A stretch of DNA of 64,000 nucleotides from Burkholderia sp. S171 (GCF_009766085.1 NZ_LMUF01000030.1:1-64000); one strand, 5' to 3'; positions 18,833 to 30,010 are shown, counted from the stretch's first letter. Numbers and translations: made by a program. The notes: generated by a model from the sequence alone, not told the origin.

Positions 18833-19860
18833 TGCGCGTTCCTCACCCGCAAGCGCGGATTCAACACGACATACAGCGCATCCGCGATCAGGTTCGCCCC
18901 CGTATAAATCACGCCGATGGTCAGCACGCCGGCTTCGAGCATGGGAAAGTCTTTGCCTTTGGCAGCGTTATAAATGAGCGAGCCAATGCCCTGATAGTGG
19001 AACAGCGTCTCCACGACCACCAGCCCGCCGATCATATAACCGAGCTGCGTCGCGGCAACGGTGACGGTCGGCAGCAGCGCATTGCGCAGCACGTGGCGCA
19101 TGATCACCACGCGGCGCGGCAGGCCCTTGAGGATCGCGGTGCGCGTGTAGTCGGCATCGAGCGCTTCAACGGTCCCGGCGCGCGCCATTCGCGCGATGTA
19201 ACCGAAGAACACGAGCACTAGCGGCAACACCGGCAGGATCAGATGCTGTAACTGGACCAGCACGTTCGACCCAGGCGGAAATGTTGCTTCAATCGGCAGC
19301 CATTGCAGCCAGATGCCGAACACGAGAATCAGCACAATGGAGGAGACGAACTCCGGCACGACCGTCGCCGATAACCCCGCAATGCTGATGGTCCGGTCGA
19401 TCCAGCGCCCTTCGTGCAGCGCGGAATAAACGCCGCCTGCAATGCCCAACGGCACGACAACGATAAACGCCAGCGCGCCGAGCTTGGCCGAGTTCAACAA
19501 CGCGTCGCCGATAAACGGTGCCACCGGCGCGCGATACGAATACGACTGACCCATGTCGCCGAGCAGGAAGTGGGCGATCCAGCCGGCGTATTGCGTGAAC
19601 AAAGGCCGGTCGACACCCAGTTGATGATTGAGCGCGGCGACCGCGCGAGCATCGGCCAGAGGACCAAGGATGGCGCGGCCGACATCGCCGGGAAGCAACT
19701 GACCGCCCGCGAATACGATCACCGACAACAGCCACAACGTGATGACCGCGAGCAGCAGCCGCACGCCGATAAACCGCGCAATGCGCGCGACGCTTCCGGC
19801 GTTGCTGCGTGAGCTTACTTTCGGCGCGCCCGGCGCGGCGGGAGGCGAGACCGTGTTCAT
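18829..19860 (-). CDS. Peptide/nickel-type ABC importer permease (DppB-like)
   Basis: 343 residues. A basic N-terminal tail leads into the first membrane segment, followed by the OppB/DppB-type periplasmic region (LGPLADARAVAALNHQLGVD, RPLFTQYAGWIAHFLLGD) and the EAA loop near 220-250. It follows the binding-protein gene by 53 bases and overlaps the DppC-like gene by 4 bases. Confidence 0.92.
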   Translation of the reverse strand: MNTVSPPAAPGAPKVSSRSNAGSVARIARFIGVRLLLAVITLWLLSVIVFAGGQLLPGDVGRAILGPLADARAVAALNHQLGVDRPLFTQYAGWIAHFLLGDMGQSYSYRAPVAPFIGDALLNSAKLGALAFIVVVPLGIAGGVYSALHEGRWIDRTISIAGLSATVVPEFVSSIVLILVFGIWLQWLPIEATFPPGSNVLVQLQHLILPVLPLVLVFFGYIARMARAGTVEALDADYTRTAILKGLPRRVVIMRHVLRNALLPTVTVAATQLGYMIGGLVVVETLFHYQGIGSLIYNAAKGKDFPMLEAGVLTIGVIYTGANLIADALYVVLNPRLRVRNAQ

Positions 19861-19913
19861 GATCGGAGCATCCTCGGGTCAGGCTTCAATGTGCGCGAGA
19901 CTCAAAAAAACGG

Positions 19914-21599
19914 CTACGCGCCAATCGTCGCGCGTTGGAAATACAACTGCGAAATGGCATTGAAGCGCACGCCTTTCACGTTCGCCCGCGTGACGATCAA
20001 CTGATCGTAGAAGTAGGGGATCACGACCGGGGTTTCATCGAGCAACAGGGTCTGGATTTGCCCTGAGAGTTTTTTCTGCGATGCCACGTCGAGCGCCGCT
20101 ACGAAATCCGCTACCAGCTTGTCGTATTGCGGATTCTTGAAATGGGCCGCGTTCCACGTGCCTTCGCTGGTGAGCGGCGCGTTGAGGAACACGTTCGGCA
20201 CGCCGCGATGGCCGTAATCCGTAATCCCGAGCGGTGAATCGAGCCAGTCCGATTTGCCGTACGTGCCCGCGCCGTAATACAACTCCTGGCTTTCCACCTT
20301 CAGCGTGATGCGGATGCCGACCGCCTTCGCGGCGTTCTGGATCACGACCGCGAGATCGGGAATCTCCATGTACTTTTCGGTCGTGAGCGTGACGTCGAAA
20401 CCATTCGGCACGCCGGCCGCCGCGAGCAATTGCTTGGCCTTCGCAATATCCATCTTGCGTTGCGGCACGCTCAGATCGCTCGATGGAAACACCGGCGAGA
20501 ACGGACTGTCATTACCAAGCGCAGCGTGACCCTTGAACAGCCCCTTCACAATCACATCGCGATTCACCGCCAGCGCCAGCGCCTGGCGCACGCGTTTGTC
20601 CTTGAACGGACCCGTGTCGGTGCGCATATGCATCTGCCGATGTGCGCTCGACTTCACGCCAAGCACCTTGAACTCGGGATTCGTCATCATGCTGAGCCCG
20701 CCCTGCACGGTGAAGTCGCCCATCACATCGGCTTGCCGGCCCTGCAGCGCGAGCAGTTCCGATTGTTCGTCGGCGTAGAACGCGAACGTCACCCGGTCGG
20801 GCAGCGCTTTATCGCCCCAGTAATCCGGGTTGCGGACAAACGATGCACCCACTTTCGGCGTGTACTTTTCGAACTTGAACGGGCCCGTGCCCGGGAACGA
20901 CTTCTCGTACGTGCCGCTGAAATTCGCCGGCAGGATCACGGCGTTGTAGGTATCCGATGAAACGTAATACGGGAAGTTGCCGTTCGGGGCGTCGAGATGA
21001 AACTCGACCGTCATGTCGTCGACAACCTTCACCGAGCCCTTCGACAACACGCCCTTCAGCACCGAGAGCGCCGCCGAACCGCTGGCCGGATCGGCGAGCC
21101 GGTTGAAGGTTGCCGCGACGTCCTTGGCGGTCATCGACTGGCCGTCGTGGAACTTGACGTTCGGGCGCAGCTTGAAGGTCCATACATCGCCCTTGTCGTT
21201 CGGCTTCCACGACAGCGCGAGGGAAGGGCGGAGCTTGAGCTCCTGACCGTCATCGTCGATAAGAAATTCGCCCGTCTGATTGATCAGCGCGAGGCCGGCA
21301 GGGTCGGTGACGGTGAGCGGATCGACCTGGCCCGACGGCGTCAGGTGCGCCACGCGGATCGTGCCGCCGGGTTTGCCCGCAGGCGTTTGCGCGCGCGCGT
21401 GCGGCATGCCGATCAAACCGCCGGTGGCCATCGACAAACCCAGCAAGCTCGCATGCCGCAGCAACTCGCGCCGTGACAGCCGGCCGGCCTTGAATTCGTC
21501 GATAGCATGGTTGCCGAGTTCTCCTGCCGATCCCCTCGACTGTTCTAACGCGGCATTGAAGGGGGAAAGCGAGTCCAGATCGGTTGCGGTCTTTTTCAT
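19914..21599 (-). CDS. ABC importer solute-binding protein (family 5), Tat-like signal
   Basis: 561 residues from the ATG at 21599. The N-terminal part is unusual: about 40 hydrophilic residues precede LSRRELLRHASLLGLSM, a twin-arginine-like signal, with a likely cleavage after HARA. The remainder is a family-5 extracellular solute-binding protein (bacterial SBP_bac_5; FHDGQSMTAKDVAATFNRL, GTGPFKFEKY). This family binds peptides, nickel chelates or related solutes. It is the first gene of the importer operon; an in-frame start 50 codons upstream exists but would bury the signal. Confidence 0.9.
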   Translation of the reverse strand: MKKTATDLDSLSPFNAALEQSRGSAGELGNHAIDEFKAGRLSRRELLRHASLLGLSMATGGLIGMPHARAQTPAGKPGGTIRVAHLTPSGQVDPLTVTDPAGLALINQTGEFLIDDDGQELKLRPSLALSWKPNDKGDVWTFKLRPNVKFHDGQSMTAKDVAATFNRLADPASGSAALSVLKGVLSKGSVKVVDDMTVEFHLDAPNGNFPYYVSSDTYNAVILPANFSGTYEKSFPGTGPFKFEKYTPKVGASFVRNPDYWGDKALPDRVTFAFYADEQSELLALQGRQADVMGDFTVQGGLSMMTNPEFKVLGVKSSAHRQMHMRTDTGPFKDKRVRQALALAVNRDVIVKGLFKGHAALGNDSPFSPVFPSSDLSVPQRKMDIAKAKQLLAAAGVPNGFDVTLTTEKYMEIPDLAVVIQNAAKAVGIRITLKVESQELYYGAGTYGKSDWLDSPLGITDYGHRGVPNVFLNAPLTSEGTWNAAHFKNPQYDKLVADFVAALDVASQKKLSGQIQTLLLDETPVVIPYFYDQLIVTRANVKGVRFNAISQLYFQRATIGA

Positions 21600-21867
21600 C
21601 GGGCTGTCCGGTTCGGGGTTCGGTTGTTGTTTTGACTCGACGATACTGCGCCATCCAACGAGGGACAGCGGCAGCGACGGAATCGGATGCGCTTTCAGTT
21701 TAGCGGAGCAAATCGTGTTCCGATTCCCGACGCGCGTTTCATGTGCCAATTAATTGCGCGTGCTGTGGGACAGCCGCGACGGTGCGGAAAAGCTTGCTGA
21801 ACGCTGGCGGACCCGATCAGGAGGGCGGTAGAAAATGCCGCGCCTCCATGTAGTCCCGTCACTGCGT

Positions 21868-22368
21868 TCAATGCTGATGCGGATGTTTATGAATCGGATC
21901 GACCCAGAACACTTCCTCGGGTGCTTCCACCGCATCGATATTCAGATTCACCACCACCGCCTCATTGTCGCTGCGCACGAGTACGCATTCCAGCGGTTCA
22001 TCGGTAAGCGCATTGATCTCCTGATGCGGCACGTATGGAGGCACAAAGATGAAATCACCCGGCCCGGCTTCAGCGGTAAATTCCAGATGATTGCCCCACT
22101 TCATGCGCGCCTGTCCGCGCACGACGTAGATCACGCTTTCCAACGCGCCGTGATGATGGGCGCCGGTTTTCGCATTCGGATGGATCGTCACCGTGCCGGC
22201 CCAGATTTTCTGTGCACCGACGCGTGCTGCGTTGATCGCTGCCGCGCGATTCATGCCGGGCGTCTGCGCGGTGTTGGTATCGAGTTGATCGCCCTTGATC
22301 ACCTTGACGCCGTTCTCGCGCCAGTCAGTGTGCTCATGGTCAGGGTCGTGCTGATGTTCGTCGCTCAT
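21868..22368 (-). CDS. Cupin-domain protein
   Basis: 166 residues with one cupin barrel: metal-binding HHHGALESVIYVVRG near residues 72-88 and the second motif GDFIFVPPYVPHQE near 105-118. Both ends are histidine-rich (HQHDPDHEH and HKHPHQH). Start ATG at 22368 has GGAGA upstream. Similar single-domain cupins are of unknown or varied function, so none is assigned. It lies 268 bases upstream of the peptide-type importer on the same strand. Confidence 0.85.
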   Translation of the reverse strand: MSDEHQHDPDHEHTDWRENGVKVIKGDQLDTNTAQTPGMNRAAAINAARVGAQKIWAGTVTIHPNAKTGAHHHGALESVIYVVRGQARMKWGNHLEFTAEAGPGDFIFVPPYVPHQEINALTDEPLECVLVRSDNEAVVVNLNIDAVEAPEEVFWVDPIHKHPHQH

Positions 22369-22436
22369 TCGCTTGTCTCCGCCGATCCGTGGAAAAGCCG
22401 CCGTCGATCTACGCTACCTTCAATCCGGCTAAAGTC

Positions 22437-22475
22437 AAAAAAAGTCCGTTGCCGCCGGGAGGCAACAACGGACTT
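22437..22475 (-). terminator. Intrinsic terminator of fusA
   Basis: A 10-base perfect stem (AAGTCCGTTG at 22442-22451 with CAACGGACTT at 22466-22475) followed on the minus strand by a run of seven T, about 40 bases after the fusA stop. Confidence 0.85.
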
Positions 22476-22515
22476 CGTTACGTCGTTAAGTCGATAGATC
22501 GACCCCCGACCAAGT

Positions 22516-24621
<2,106 letters not shown>

Positions 24622-24994
24622 TTGAACCTCCTGTTGATTGGTTGGAGCTAAAAACCCGAACCGGGCACGATGGCCCGGCCGGCGGCTCCGGAGCGAAGCA
24701 TTGCTTTGTCGTGCTTGGTGAGCATTGGCGAGCGCTTCGCTGGTTTATTAGGATAGCGCGTCGACAGGGTCTTTGCAGGATTCTTGCCAGCTCGGCAAAA
24801 AAGATGAATTTGTGATGACGCGCGTGCGGCGTTCCAGCGCGGTCTGCGCTGGTTTTCGCGCTGGTTCCCAAAGCGATAAGCAAAAAAGCCGACGCGCGCA
24901 AAAAGCGGGCGGCCGGCTTCGGGCACGAATGGCGGGACAGGCGCGGGGGCGAACGAGAGCGTGAAGAAACTAAGCCGCTCGCTCAACGCACAGA
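24622..24994 (-). promoter_or_regulatory. Leader region of fusA with alternative hairpins
   Basis: 373 bases with no gene. Reading on the minus strand, CCGGGC/GCCCGG (24661-24678) forms a 6-base hairpin that competes with CCCG/CGGG plus five T (24655-24665 and 24650-24654), an attenuator-like arrangement about 30 bases before the fusA ribosome site. Further upstream AGCGAAGC (24692-24699) and GCTTCGCT (24734-24741) form an 8-base inverted repeat. The DUF192 terminator also lies in this gap. Confidence 0.4.
24882..24919 (-). terminator. Probable terminator of the DUF192 gene
   Basis: Stem AAGCCG/CGGCTT with a 22-base GC-rich loop, followed on the minus strand by six T, about 75 bases after the DUF192 stop. 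Confidence 0.5.
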
Positions 24995-25549
24995 TTATTG
25001 CACTGCAGGCAACCCCTTGATCTGCATGCCGGGCTGAAGCCCTTTCGATGCAAACCAGCCTTTGCTCATTTCCAATGCGTACACACCATTATTGCGCGGG
25101 CAGTGGTTGTTTTCCGTCTCGGCCTGCATTTCGTCGATATCCGTGATCGTTCCATCGGCACGCATGAACGCGATCGACAGCGGGATCAGCGTGTTTTTCA
25201 TCCAGAAACAGTGCACGGCCGTTTCGTTGAAGACGAACAGCATGCCTTCGTTGGGTTCGAGCTTCGTGCGATACATCAGGCCTTGTTCGCGATCGGCATC
25301 GTTCGCGGCAACGGCGGCGTCGATCACATACATGCCCGCGGTGAGTTTCGTGTGCGGGAAATCGGCGGGCTTTTTCGCGCCCGGCGGCATTTGTCCTGCT
25401 TCTGCGGCCAGCGGTTGGGCGTGCGCGGCGAGCGGCGCGACTGCAATCAATGAAACGAGCGGAACGGAGAACGCAACAAGCGCGCGGCGCACTAGACGCC
25501 CAAGGTCAAACGATGAAACCGAACGGGGCGAGAGCCATGAAAGACGCAC
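24995..25549 (-). CDS. Exported DUF192 protein
   Basis: 184 residues from a GTG with GGAG eight bases upstream. A long signal peptide spans about residues 20-44 (LVAFSVPLVSLIAVAPLAAHAQ). The mature domain carries the DUF192 hallmarks REQGLMYR, GMLFVF and FWMKNTLIPLSIAF. The function of DUF192 is not established; proteins of this family are periplasmic or exported in many proteobacteria. No functional partner is apparent around it. Confidence 0.88.
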   Translation of the reverse strand: MRLSWLSPRSVSSFDLGRLVRRALVAFSVPLVSLIAVAPLAAHAQPLAAEAGQMPPGAKKPADFPHTKLTAGMYVIDAAVAANDADREQGLMYRTKLEPNEGMLFVFNETAVHCFWMKNTLIPLSIAFMRADGTITDIDEMQAETENNHCPRNNGVYALEMSKGWFASKGLQPGMQIKGLPAVQ

Positions 25550-25710
25550 GGCGAAACTCCTGGTGAGATGAAGCCGGTTAGCTAAAGAATCAACGAAGAC
25601 TGGCGCATGTTACTTGAGCGCGCGCACGCCGACAAAAAGTGGCGGTGCGTAGTGTGCGCATACGACAACCCGCACAACCCGCGTAGATGACCCAACCGAT
25701 CCGAAGACCC

Positions 25711-25748
25711 AAAGAAAAAGGCAGAAACCTTTGCAGGTGTCTGCCTTT
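25711..25748 (-). terminator. Intrinsic terminator after the small secreted protein
   Basis: Stem AAAGGCAGA (25717-25725) with TCTGCCTTT (25740-25748), extended inside by ACCT/AGGT, and a T-rich run on the minus strand. Confidence 0.85.
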
Positions 25749-25811
25749 CAATGCCGCTTTCACGGCAGTACTGCTTGGTGTAGCGTCGCGTTACCGCGAT
25801 CTAATACCAAC

Positions 25812-26009
25812 TTACTCCGACGCGGCCGAAGCAGCTGCAGCCGAAGCTGCCTTCTTGTGCGTAGCCTTCTTGTGCGTCGTCGACTTCTTGTGCGACGCCT
25901 TGTGAGCGGTCGAAGCAGCTGCAGGAGCCGATGCTTCCGGAGCCGAAGCTTGTGCAAATGCAGCCGTTGCGAACAGGCCAGCGACGAGAGCAGCGATCAG
26001 TTTGTTCAT
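25812..26009 (-). CDS. Small Ala/Lys/His-rich secreted protein (acid-shock-like)
   Basis: 65 residues. Residues 1-19 are a signal peptide (cleavage after AFA). The rest is low-complexity: alternating Ala/Ser/Pro, then three HKK-type blocks (SHKKSTTHKKATHKK), then Ala/Ser. Composition and size recall the Asr acid-shock protein and similar buffering or nucleic-acid-binding basic peptides, but sequence cannot prove homology. GAGG precedes the start and a strong terminator follows, supporting a real monocistronic gene. Confidence 0.75.
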   Translation of the reverse strand: MNKLIAALVAGLFATAAFAQASAPEASAPAAASTAHKASHKKSTTHKKATHKKAASAAAASAASE

Positions 26010-26362
26010 GTTGTGAATCCTCAGCTTTAGTTTGATTTAACCTTGTGACCCGGTCGATGGAGTCATGTCGGTAAACGAGCCATCCACCTTTTGGTTGACA
26101 GGAGATCCGAACAAAACTTCGATCTCGCTGCGAGCGCTTGAACCTTACATAAAGCCTTCGTGCGCTGGCTATGTGTTGCGGTCCTTCGCTAATGCCGGAT
26201 GGCGGTTTTAAGGCATCTGCAGCGAATAACGCCGCATGAAGGAAGTCCGTTGACGTCTATTTTCGGAATCGTGCAAGTGGTAATTATTTGGAAGCCGAAA
26301 TGAATTTGTAATGTCGAGGCTTCAGCGTGGGCTTTAGTGCGGGCTTAAGTGAAACGTAACGC
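26010..26362. other. Intergenic region upstream of the small secreted protein
   Basis: 353 bases between the 3' end of rluE and the start of the small basic protein gene, holding the promoter of the latter on the minus strand. I see no open reading frame of note, no tRNA and no strong hairpin. A/T content rises towards 26270-26330. Confidence 0.5.
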
Positions 26363-26941
26363 TTAAACAATACCGTTCCATGGCGCGCGCGGCGGTAGTT
26401 CGATCGATGCGCCCGGTGCCAGTCCGAGACTGAATATATCCAGCGCACCGATACCCACACGCACCAGCCGCAATGTTGGATATCCGACCGCTGCGGTCAT
26501 TCGACGCACCTGCCGGTTACGTCCCTCGCTGATCGACAGTTCGATCCAGGTGGTTGGAATGGCGGCGCGGTATCGGATGGGCGGGTTACGCGGCCATAGT
26601 TGGTCTACCCATTCCACAGGCTCAACCCGCTTCACATCGCACGGCCGCGTCACGAATTCCCCCAGGTCCACGCCCGCCGCCAGACGTTCGAGAGCCTGTG
26701 CGTCGGGCGCGCCGTCCACTTGTGCCCAATACCGCTTGACCAGCTTGTGACGCGGTTCGGTAATACGCGCCTGGAGCGCGCCATCGTCGGTGAGGAGCAG
26801 CAGGCCTTCGCTGTCTGTGTCCAGGCGGCCCGCCGGATAAACGCCGGGCGTCTTCACCCATTCAGCCAGCGAAGGGTGCTTCTCGTGCGCCGAAAATTGA
26901 CAGATCGTGCCGAACGGTTTGTTAAGAGCAAGCAGCGGCAT
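26363..26941 (-). CDS. rluE: 23S rRNA pseudouridine synthase, RluE type
   Basis: 192 residues from the ATG at 26941, which gives the usual family start MPLLALNKPFG; an ATG 20 codons upstream (27001) is possible but adds a phenylalanine-rich tail, and neither has a clear ribosome site. The catalytic aspartate is D41 in GRLDTDSEGLLLLT, and the second motif GRNRQVRRM is present. RluE modifies uridine 2457 (E. coli numbering) of 23S rRNA. There is no N-terminal S4 domain, as expected for RluE. Confidence 0.9.
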   Translation of the reverse strand: MPLLALNKPFGTICQFSAHEKHPSLAEWVKTPGVYPAGRLDTDSEGLLLLTDDGALQARITEPRHKLVKRYWAQVDGAPDAQALERLAAGVDLGEFVTRPCDVKRVEPVEWVDQLWPRNPPIRYRAAIPTTWIELSISEGRNRQVRRMTAAVGYPTLRLVRVGIGALDIFSLGLAPGASIELPPRAPWNGIV

Positions 26942-27375
26942 GAAAAAATAGATGAAGAAACGCGATGAGAAAACGCGATTAGGAAACGAGGCGGCGCTCA
27001 AGCGCAGCGCGGGAATCCGGCTATGGCGGATGGCGCGATATTAATGCATAATCCGAAACATTAGGTCTCAAGTCTTATATAAGACATAAGACTTGAGTCG
27101 AGCAACGGCCGGTCACCCCATGACTGCGGCAACACCATCAACGGACGGTCCTTGAACCATGTCCACGTGCACCGTTTTGCTGCAATGCGGCGAAACGGGT
27201 GTCGGGCAGGCCCTCTGCACGGTGGGCTAGAATAGCCTTCCGGTCGCCTCGGGCGCCGCGCCGGCATTGGCAGCGGCGGCCCGGTCACCGTTCGCTCATC
27301 CGATTTTTCGCCGAATTTCCGAACGCATTCTGCGCATTTCTGTTTTAGCTAGCCCAGCCATCTTTGGAGTCGACC
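26942..27375. promoter_or_regulatory. Divergent rluE/icd control region
   Basis: 434 bases. It contains the nested palindrome described separately at 27067-27097. No gene is visible between 27098 and 27375; the icd leader has a GGAG ribosome site at 27366-27369. Confidence 0.5.
27067..27097. promoter_or_regulatory. Nested palindrome, candidate operator
   Basis: Arms CTCAAGTCTTAT (27067-27078) and ATAAGACTTGAG (27086-27097) are perfectly complementary with a 7-base spacer; the left arm plus spacer also forms a perfect 14-base palindrome GTCTTATATAAGAC (27072-27085). On the minus strand the outer arm supplies TTGAGA, a possible -35 element for rluE. There is no T-run, so this is not a terminator. 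A dimeric regulator such as a GntR-family protein could bind it; that is inference. Confidence 0.65.
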
Positions 27376-28629
27376 ATGCCGTATCAGCACATCAAGGTTC
27401 CGACGGGCGGTGACAAGATCACCGTTAATGCGGATTACTCGCTCAACGTTTCCGATCAGCCGATCATCCCTTTTATCGAAGGCGATGGTACGGGTGTGGA
27501 CATCACGCCGGTGATGATCAAGGTCGTGGACGCAGCGGTCGAAAAAGCCTACGCAGGCAAGAAGAAGATCCACTGGATGGAAATTTTCGCCGGCGAGAAG
27601 GCCACCAAGGTCTACGGCCCCGACGTGTGGCTGCCGGATGAAACGCTGGACGTGCTGAAGGAATATGTCGTCTCTATCAAAGGACCGCTTACCACGCCGG
27701 TCGGCGGCGGCATCCGTTCGCTGAACGTCGCGCTGCGCCAGCAACTCGACCTATACGTCTGCCTGCGGCCGGTGCAGTATTTCAAGGGCGTGCCGTCGCC
27801 TGTGCGCGAGCCGGAAAAGGTCAACATGATCATCTTCCGCGAGAACTCGGAAGACATCTACGCCGGCATCGAATGGCCAGCCGAGTCGGAAGAGGCGAAG
27901 AAGGTCATCAAGTTCCTGCGCGAAGAAATGGGCGTGACGAAGATCCGCTTCCCGGAAACGTCGGGTATCGGTGTCAAGCCGGTGTCGCGTGAAGGCACGG
28001 AGCGCCTGGTTCGCAAGGCAATTCAGTACGCCATCGACCACAATCGCAACACCGTCACGCTCGTGCATAAGGGCAACATCATGAAATACACGGAAGGTGC
28101 ATTCCGTGATTTCGGCTATGCGCTGGCGCAGAAGGAGTTCGGTGCGGAACTCATCGACGGTGGTCCGTGGATGAAGATCAAGAGCCCGAAGGGCGGTGAC
28201 ATTGTGCTAAAGGACGTTATTGCAGATGCGTTCCTCCAGCAGATCCTGCTGCGCCCGGCTGAGTACGACGTGATCGCCACGCTGAACCTGAACGGCGATT
28301 ATGTGTCGGACGCGCTGGCGGCTCAGGTTGGCGGTATTGGCATTGCCCCGGGTGCGAACATGTCGGATTCGGTGGCCATGTTCGAAGCCACGCACGGCAC
28401 CGCGCCGAAGTACGCGGGCAAAGACTACGTGAACCCGGGTTCGGAAATTCTGTCGGCGGAAATGATGCTGCGCCACCTCGGCTGGACCGAAGCGGCGGAC
28501 ATCATCATCAAGTCGATGGAAGCGTCGATTCTGAAAAAGCGCGTGACGTATGACTTCGCACGGTTGATGGAAGGCGCGACGCAGGTTTCATGCTCGGGTT
28601 TCGGACAGGTGCTGATCGAGAATATGTAA
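27376..28629 (+). CDS. icd: NADP-dependent isocitrate dehydrogenase
   Basis: 417 residues from the ATG at 27376 (GGAG six bases upstream). TCA-cycle enzyme converting isocitrate to 2-oxoglutarate, E. coli Icd type. The phosphorylatable serine region [13 protein letters not shown] puts the regulatory serine at 115, and [14 protein letters not shown] and the metal-binding [17 protein letters not shown] are intact. Monocistronic with its own terminator. Confidence 0.96.
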   Translation: MPYQHIKVPTGGDKITVNADYSLNVSDQPIIPFIEGDGTGVDITPVMIKVVDAAVEKAYAGKKKIHWMEIFAGEKATKVYGPDVWLPDETLDVLKEYVVSIKGPLTTPVGGGIRSLNVALRQQLDLYVCLRPVQYFKGVPSPVREPEKVNMIIFRENSEDIYAGIEWPAESEEAKKVIKFLREEMGVTKIRFPETSGIGVKPVSREGTERLVRKAIQYAIDHNRNTVTLVHKGNIMKYTEGAFRDFGYALAQKEFGAELIDGGPWMKIKSPKGGDIVLKDVIADAFLQQILLRPAEYDVIATLNLNGDYVSDALAAQVGGIGIAPGANMSDSVAMFEATHGTAPKYAGKDYVNPGSEILSAEMMLRHLGWTEAADIIIKSMEASILKKRVTYDFARLMEGATQVSCSGFGQVLIENM

Positions 28630-28650
28630 GTACGGTCAAGCTTCAAGGAA

Positions 28651-28686
28651 AGCCCCGACGCGATGAGCTCGCCCGGGGCTTTTTTT
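28651..28686 (+). terminator. Intrinsic terminator of icd
   Basis: AGCCCCG (28651-28657) pairs with CGGGGCT (28674-28680), followed by six T, about 20 bases after the stop. Confidence 0.88.
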
Positions 28687-28833
28687 ATGGGCAGTGCGAA
28701 CGCGATCGGGTCACTCCGCGCAGATCTGTCAAAACTTGTCGCAAGTGACCGCATCACTGCAGCGCGGTGCTACTCTCGATTCGCTGGACAACATATGTGT
28801 TTTTATACAGTTCACCTTACGTTGGACACGGCT

Positions 28834-29358
28834 ATGCCTTACCAAAATTCGCACCTGACTGCGTTGTTCGCTCGCTGGCTCGCGAAAGAAACGCGCGGTT
28901 TGCTTGGCGGCCTTGCTGGCGGCGTGGTCGGAGGTGTTGTGGCGTTCACGCTGATAAACCATTTCAGTTCACCAAGCCTGGCGAGCGGCGCTGACGCAAT
29001 TTCCATTGCGAATACATACATCGTCTATTCAACACTCATGATCGCGGCGGTTGCCGTGTTCCTGACCATGGCGGGTTTGATTTTCACGCAGCATTTCGCC
29101 ATGGAGAAAGAACGCCACGTCGCGGACGCCTTCGCGGCGTTGGTGCGTGAAATGGCGCGTACTAACGGGTGCGCTGTCGCAGTCGTTAAAGAAGTCATGA
29201 AGAACGCCGAAGTGGTCCAACATTTCGACGATCAGGTAAAGGAAAAACTCAGGGAAGTGATGCGTGCGCAACTGGACAACGCGGACCAGCGTAAGGCGCG
29301 CGCGCGCAGCGAACATGATGCGTTATCTCGCATCGCCAGCGATTTGGAAAGTGCCTAG
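28834..29358 (+). CDS. Two-pass membrane protein paired with a peptidase
   Basis: 174 residues from the ATG at 28834; longer in-frame starts run back through the icd terminator and are unlikely. Two hydrophobic segments lie at about 22-42 (with a Gly-zipper GGLAGGVVGGVV) and 61-85. The C-terminal half (about 88-174) is charged and helical, likely coiled-coil and cytoplasmic. I recognise no named family. Only 20 bases separate it from the ImmA/IrrE-type peptidase, so the two probably form an operon. Third-position G/C looks lower than in flanking housekeeping genes, compatible with acquisition. Confidence 0.75.
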   Translation: MPYQNSHLTALFARWLAKETRGLLGGLAGGVVGGVVAFTLINHFSSPSLASGADAISIANTYIVYSTLMIAAVAVFLTMAGLIFTQHFAMEKERHVADAFAALVREMARTNGCAVAVVKEVMKNAEVVQHFDDQVKEKLREVMRAQLDNADQRKARARSEHDALSRIASDLESA

Positions 29359-29378
29359 ACCGTTTGGAAGGGGCGATT

Positions 29379-29969
29379 ATGACAATGGTTTCCGCAATAC
29401 CTGTCCTGCGAACCACAGCAGCACTGGCGGCATTTTTGATGGCCGAGCGCCGTTACGACATGGTGGAGTCCGCACCACCCGTCGACGTCGACGAAATCGC
29501 GAGGTTGCTCCAGATCCAGGTGACCGAGCATGCGGATCCCGGCGCTGCGAACACGATCGGCAAGATAACGCTAAGTCAACAAGGGCCGGCAGAGGTCTGG
29601 ATCAATCCGGTGGAAAATGCCTATGGTCCAAGGCGTCGATTCACTCTGGCTCACGAAATAGCGCACTTTTGCATGCACAGATCCAGCGATCGCCATGAAT
29701 TTATCGACGACAAAAGCACTATGAATCGCAGCGAATCCTATTGGAACAGTTACGAATCCGAGGCAAATCGGTTTGCTGCCGAGTTGTTGATGCCGCAACA
29801 GCTCATTGAATCGTTGGGGCGGCGCGTAATCGATGCCTACAAGGCGGAGCACAATACCGAAAAAATGCCGCTGACGCGCTTTATCGATGTAATGGCGGCC
29901 AAATTTCGTGTTTCCCATCCGGCCATGGAGTTCCGGTTGAGGAGTGTCGGAATTGGCAAACACAAATAG
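29379..29969 (+). CDS. ImmA/IrrE-family metallo-endopeptidase
   Basis: 196 residues from the ATG at 29379 (AAGGGG upstream). The zinc motif HEIAH (92-96) sits in RRRFTLAHEIAHFCMH, and the downstream ESEANRFAAELLMP supplies the third ligand, so the active site is complete. ImmA/IrrE peptidases normally cleave a partner repressor or regulator (ImmR of ICEBs1, DdrO in Deinococcus). Here no Xre-type regulator is adjacent; the partner gene encodes a membrane protein. It might be cleaved by the peptidase or tether it. Confidence 0.85.
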   Translation: MTMVSAIPVLRTTAALAAFLMAERRYDMVESAPPVDVDEIARLLQIQVTEHADPGAANTIGKITLSQQGPAEVWINPVENAYGPRRRFTLAHEIAHFCMHRSSDRHEFIDDKSTMNRSESYWNSYESEANRFAAELLMPQQLIESLGRRVIDAYKAEHNTEKMPLTRFIDVMAAKFRVSHPAMEFRLRSVGIGKHK

Positions 29970-30010
29970 GTAAAGGGCCAGGGCGCGTCCCGGTTTTTTC
30001 CATTCACGAT

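Noticed and set aside
24648..24986. 112-codon open frame on the minus strand upstream of fusA
   Set aside because: Composition is that of translated GC-rich noncoding DNA; it spans a terminator hairpin and the fusA leader, without a ribosome site.
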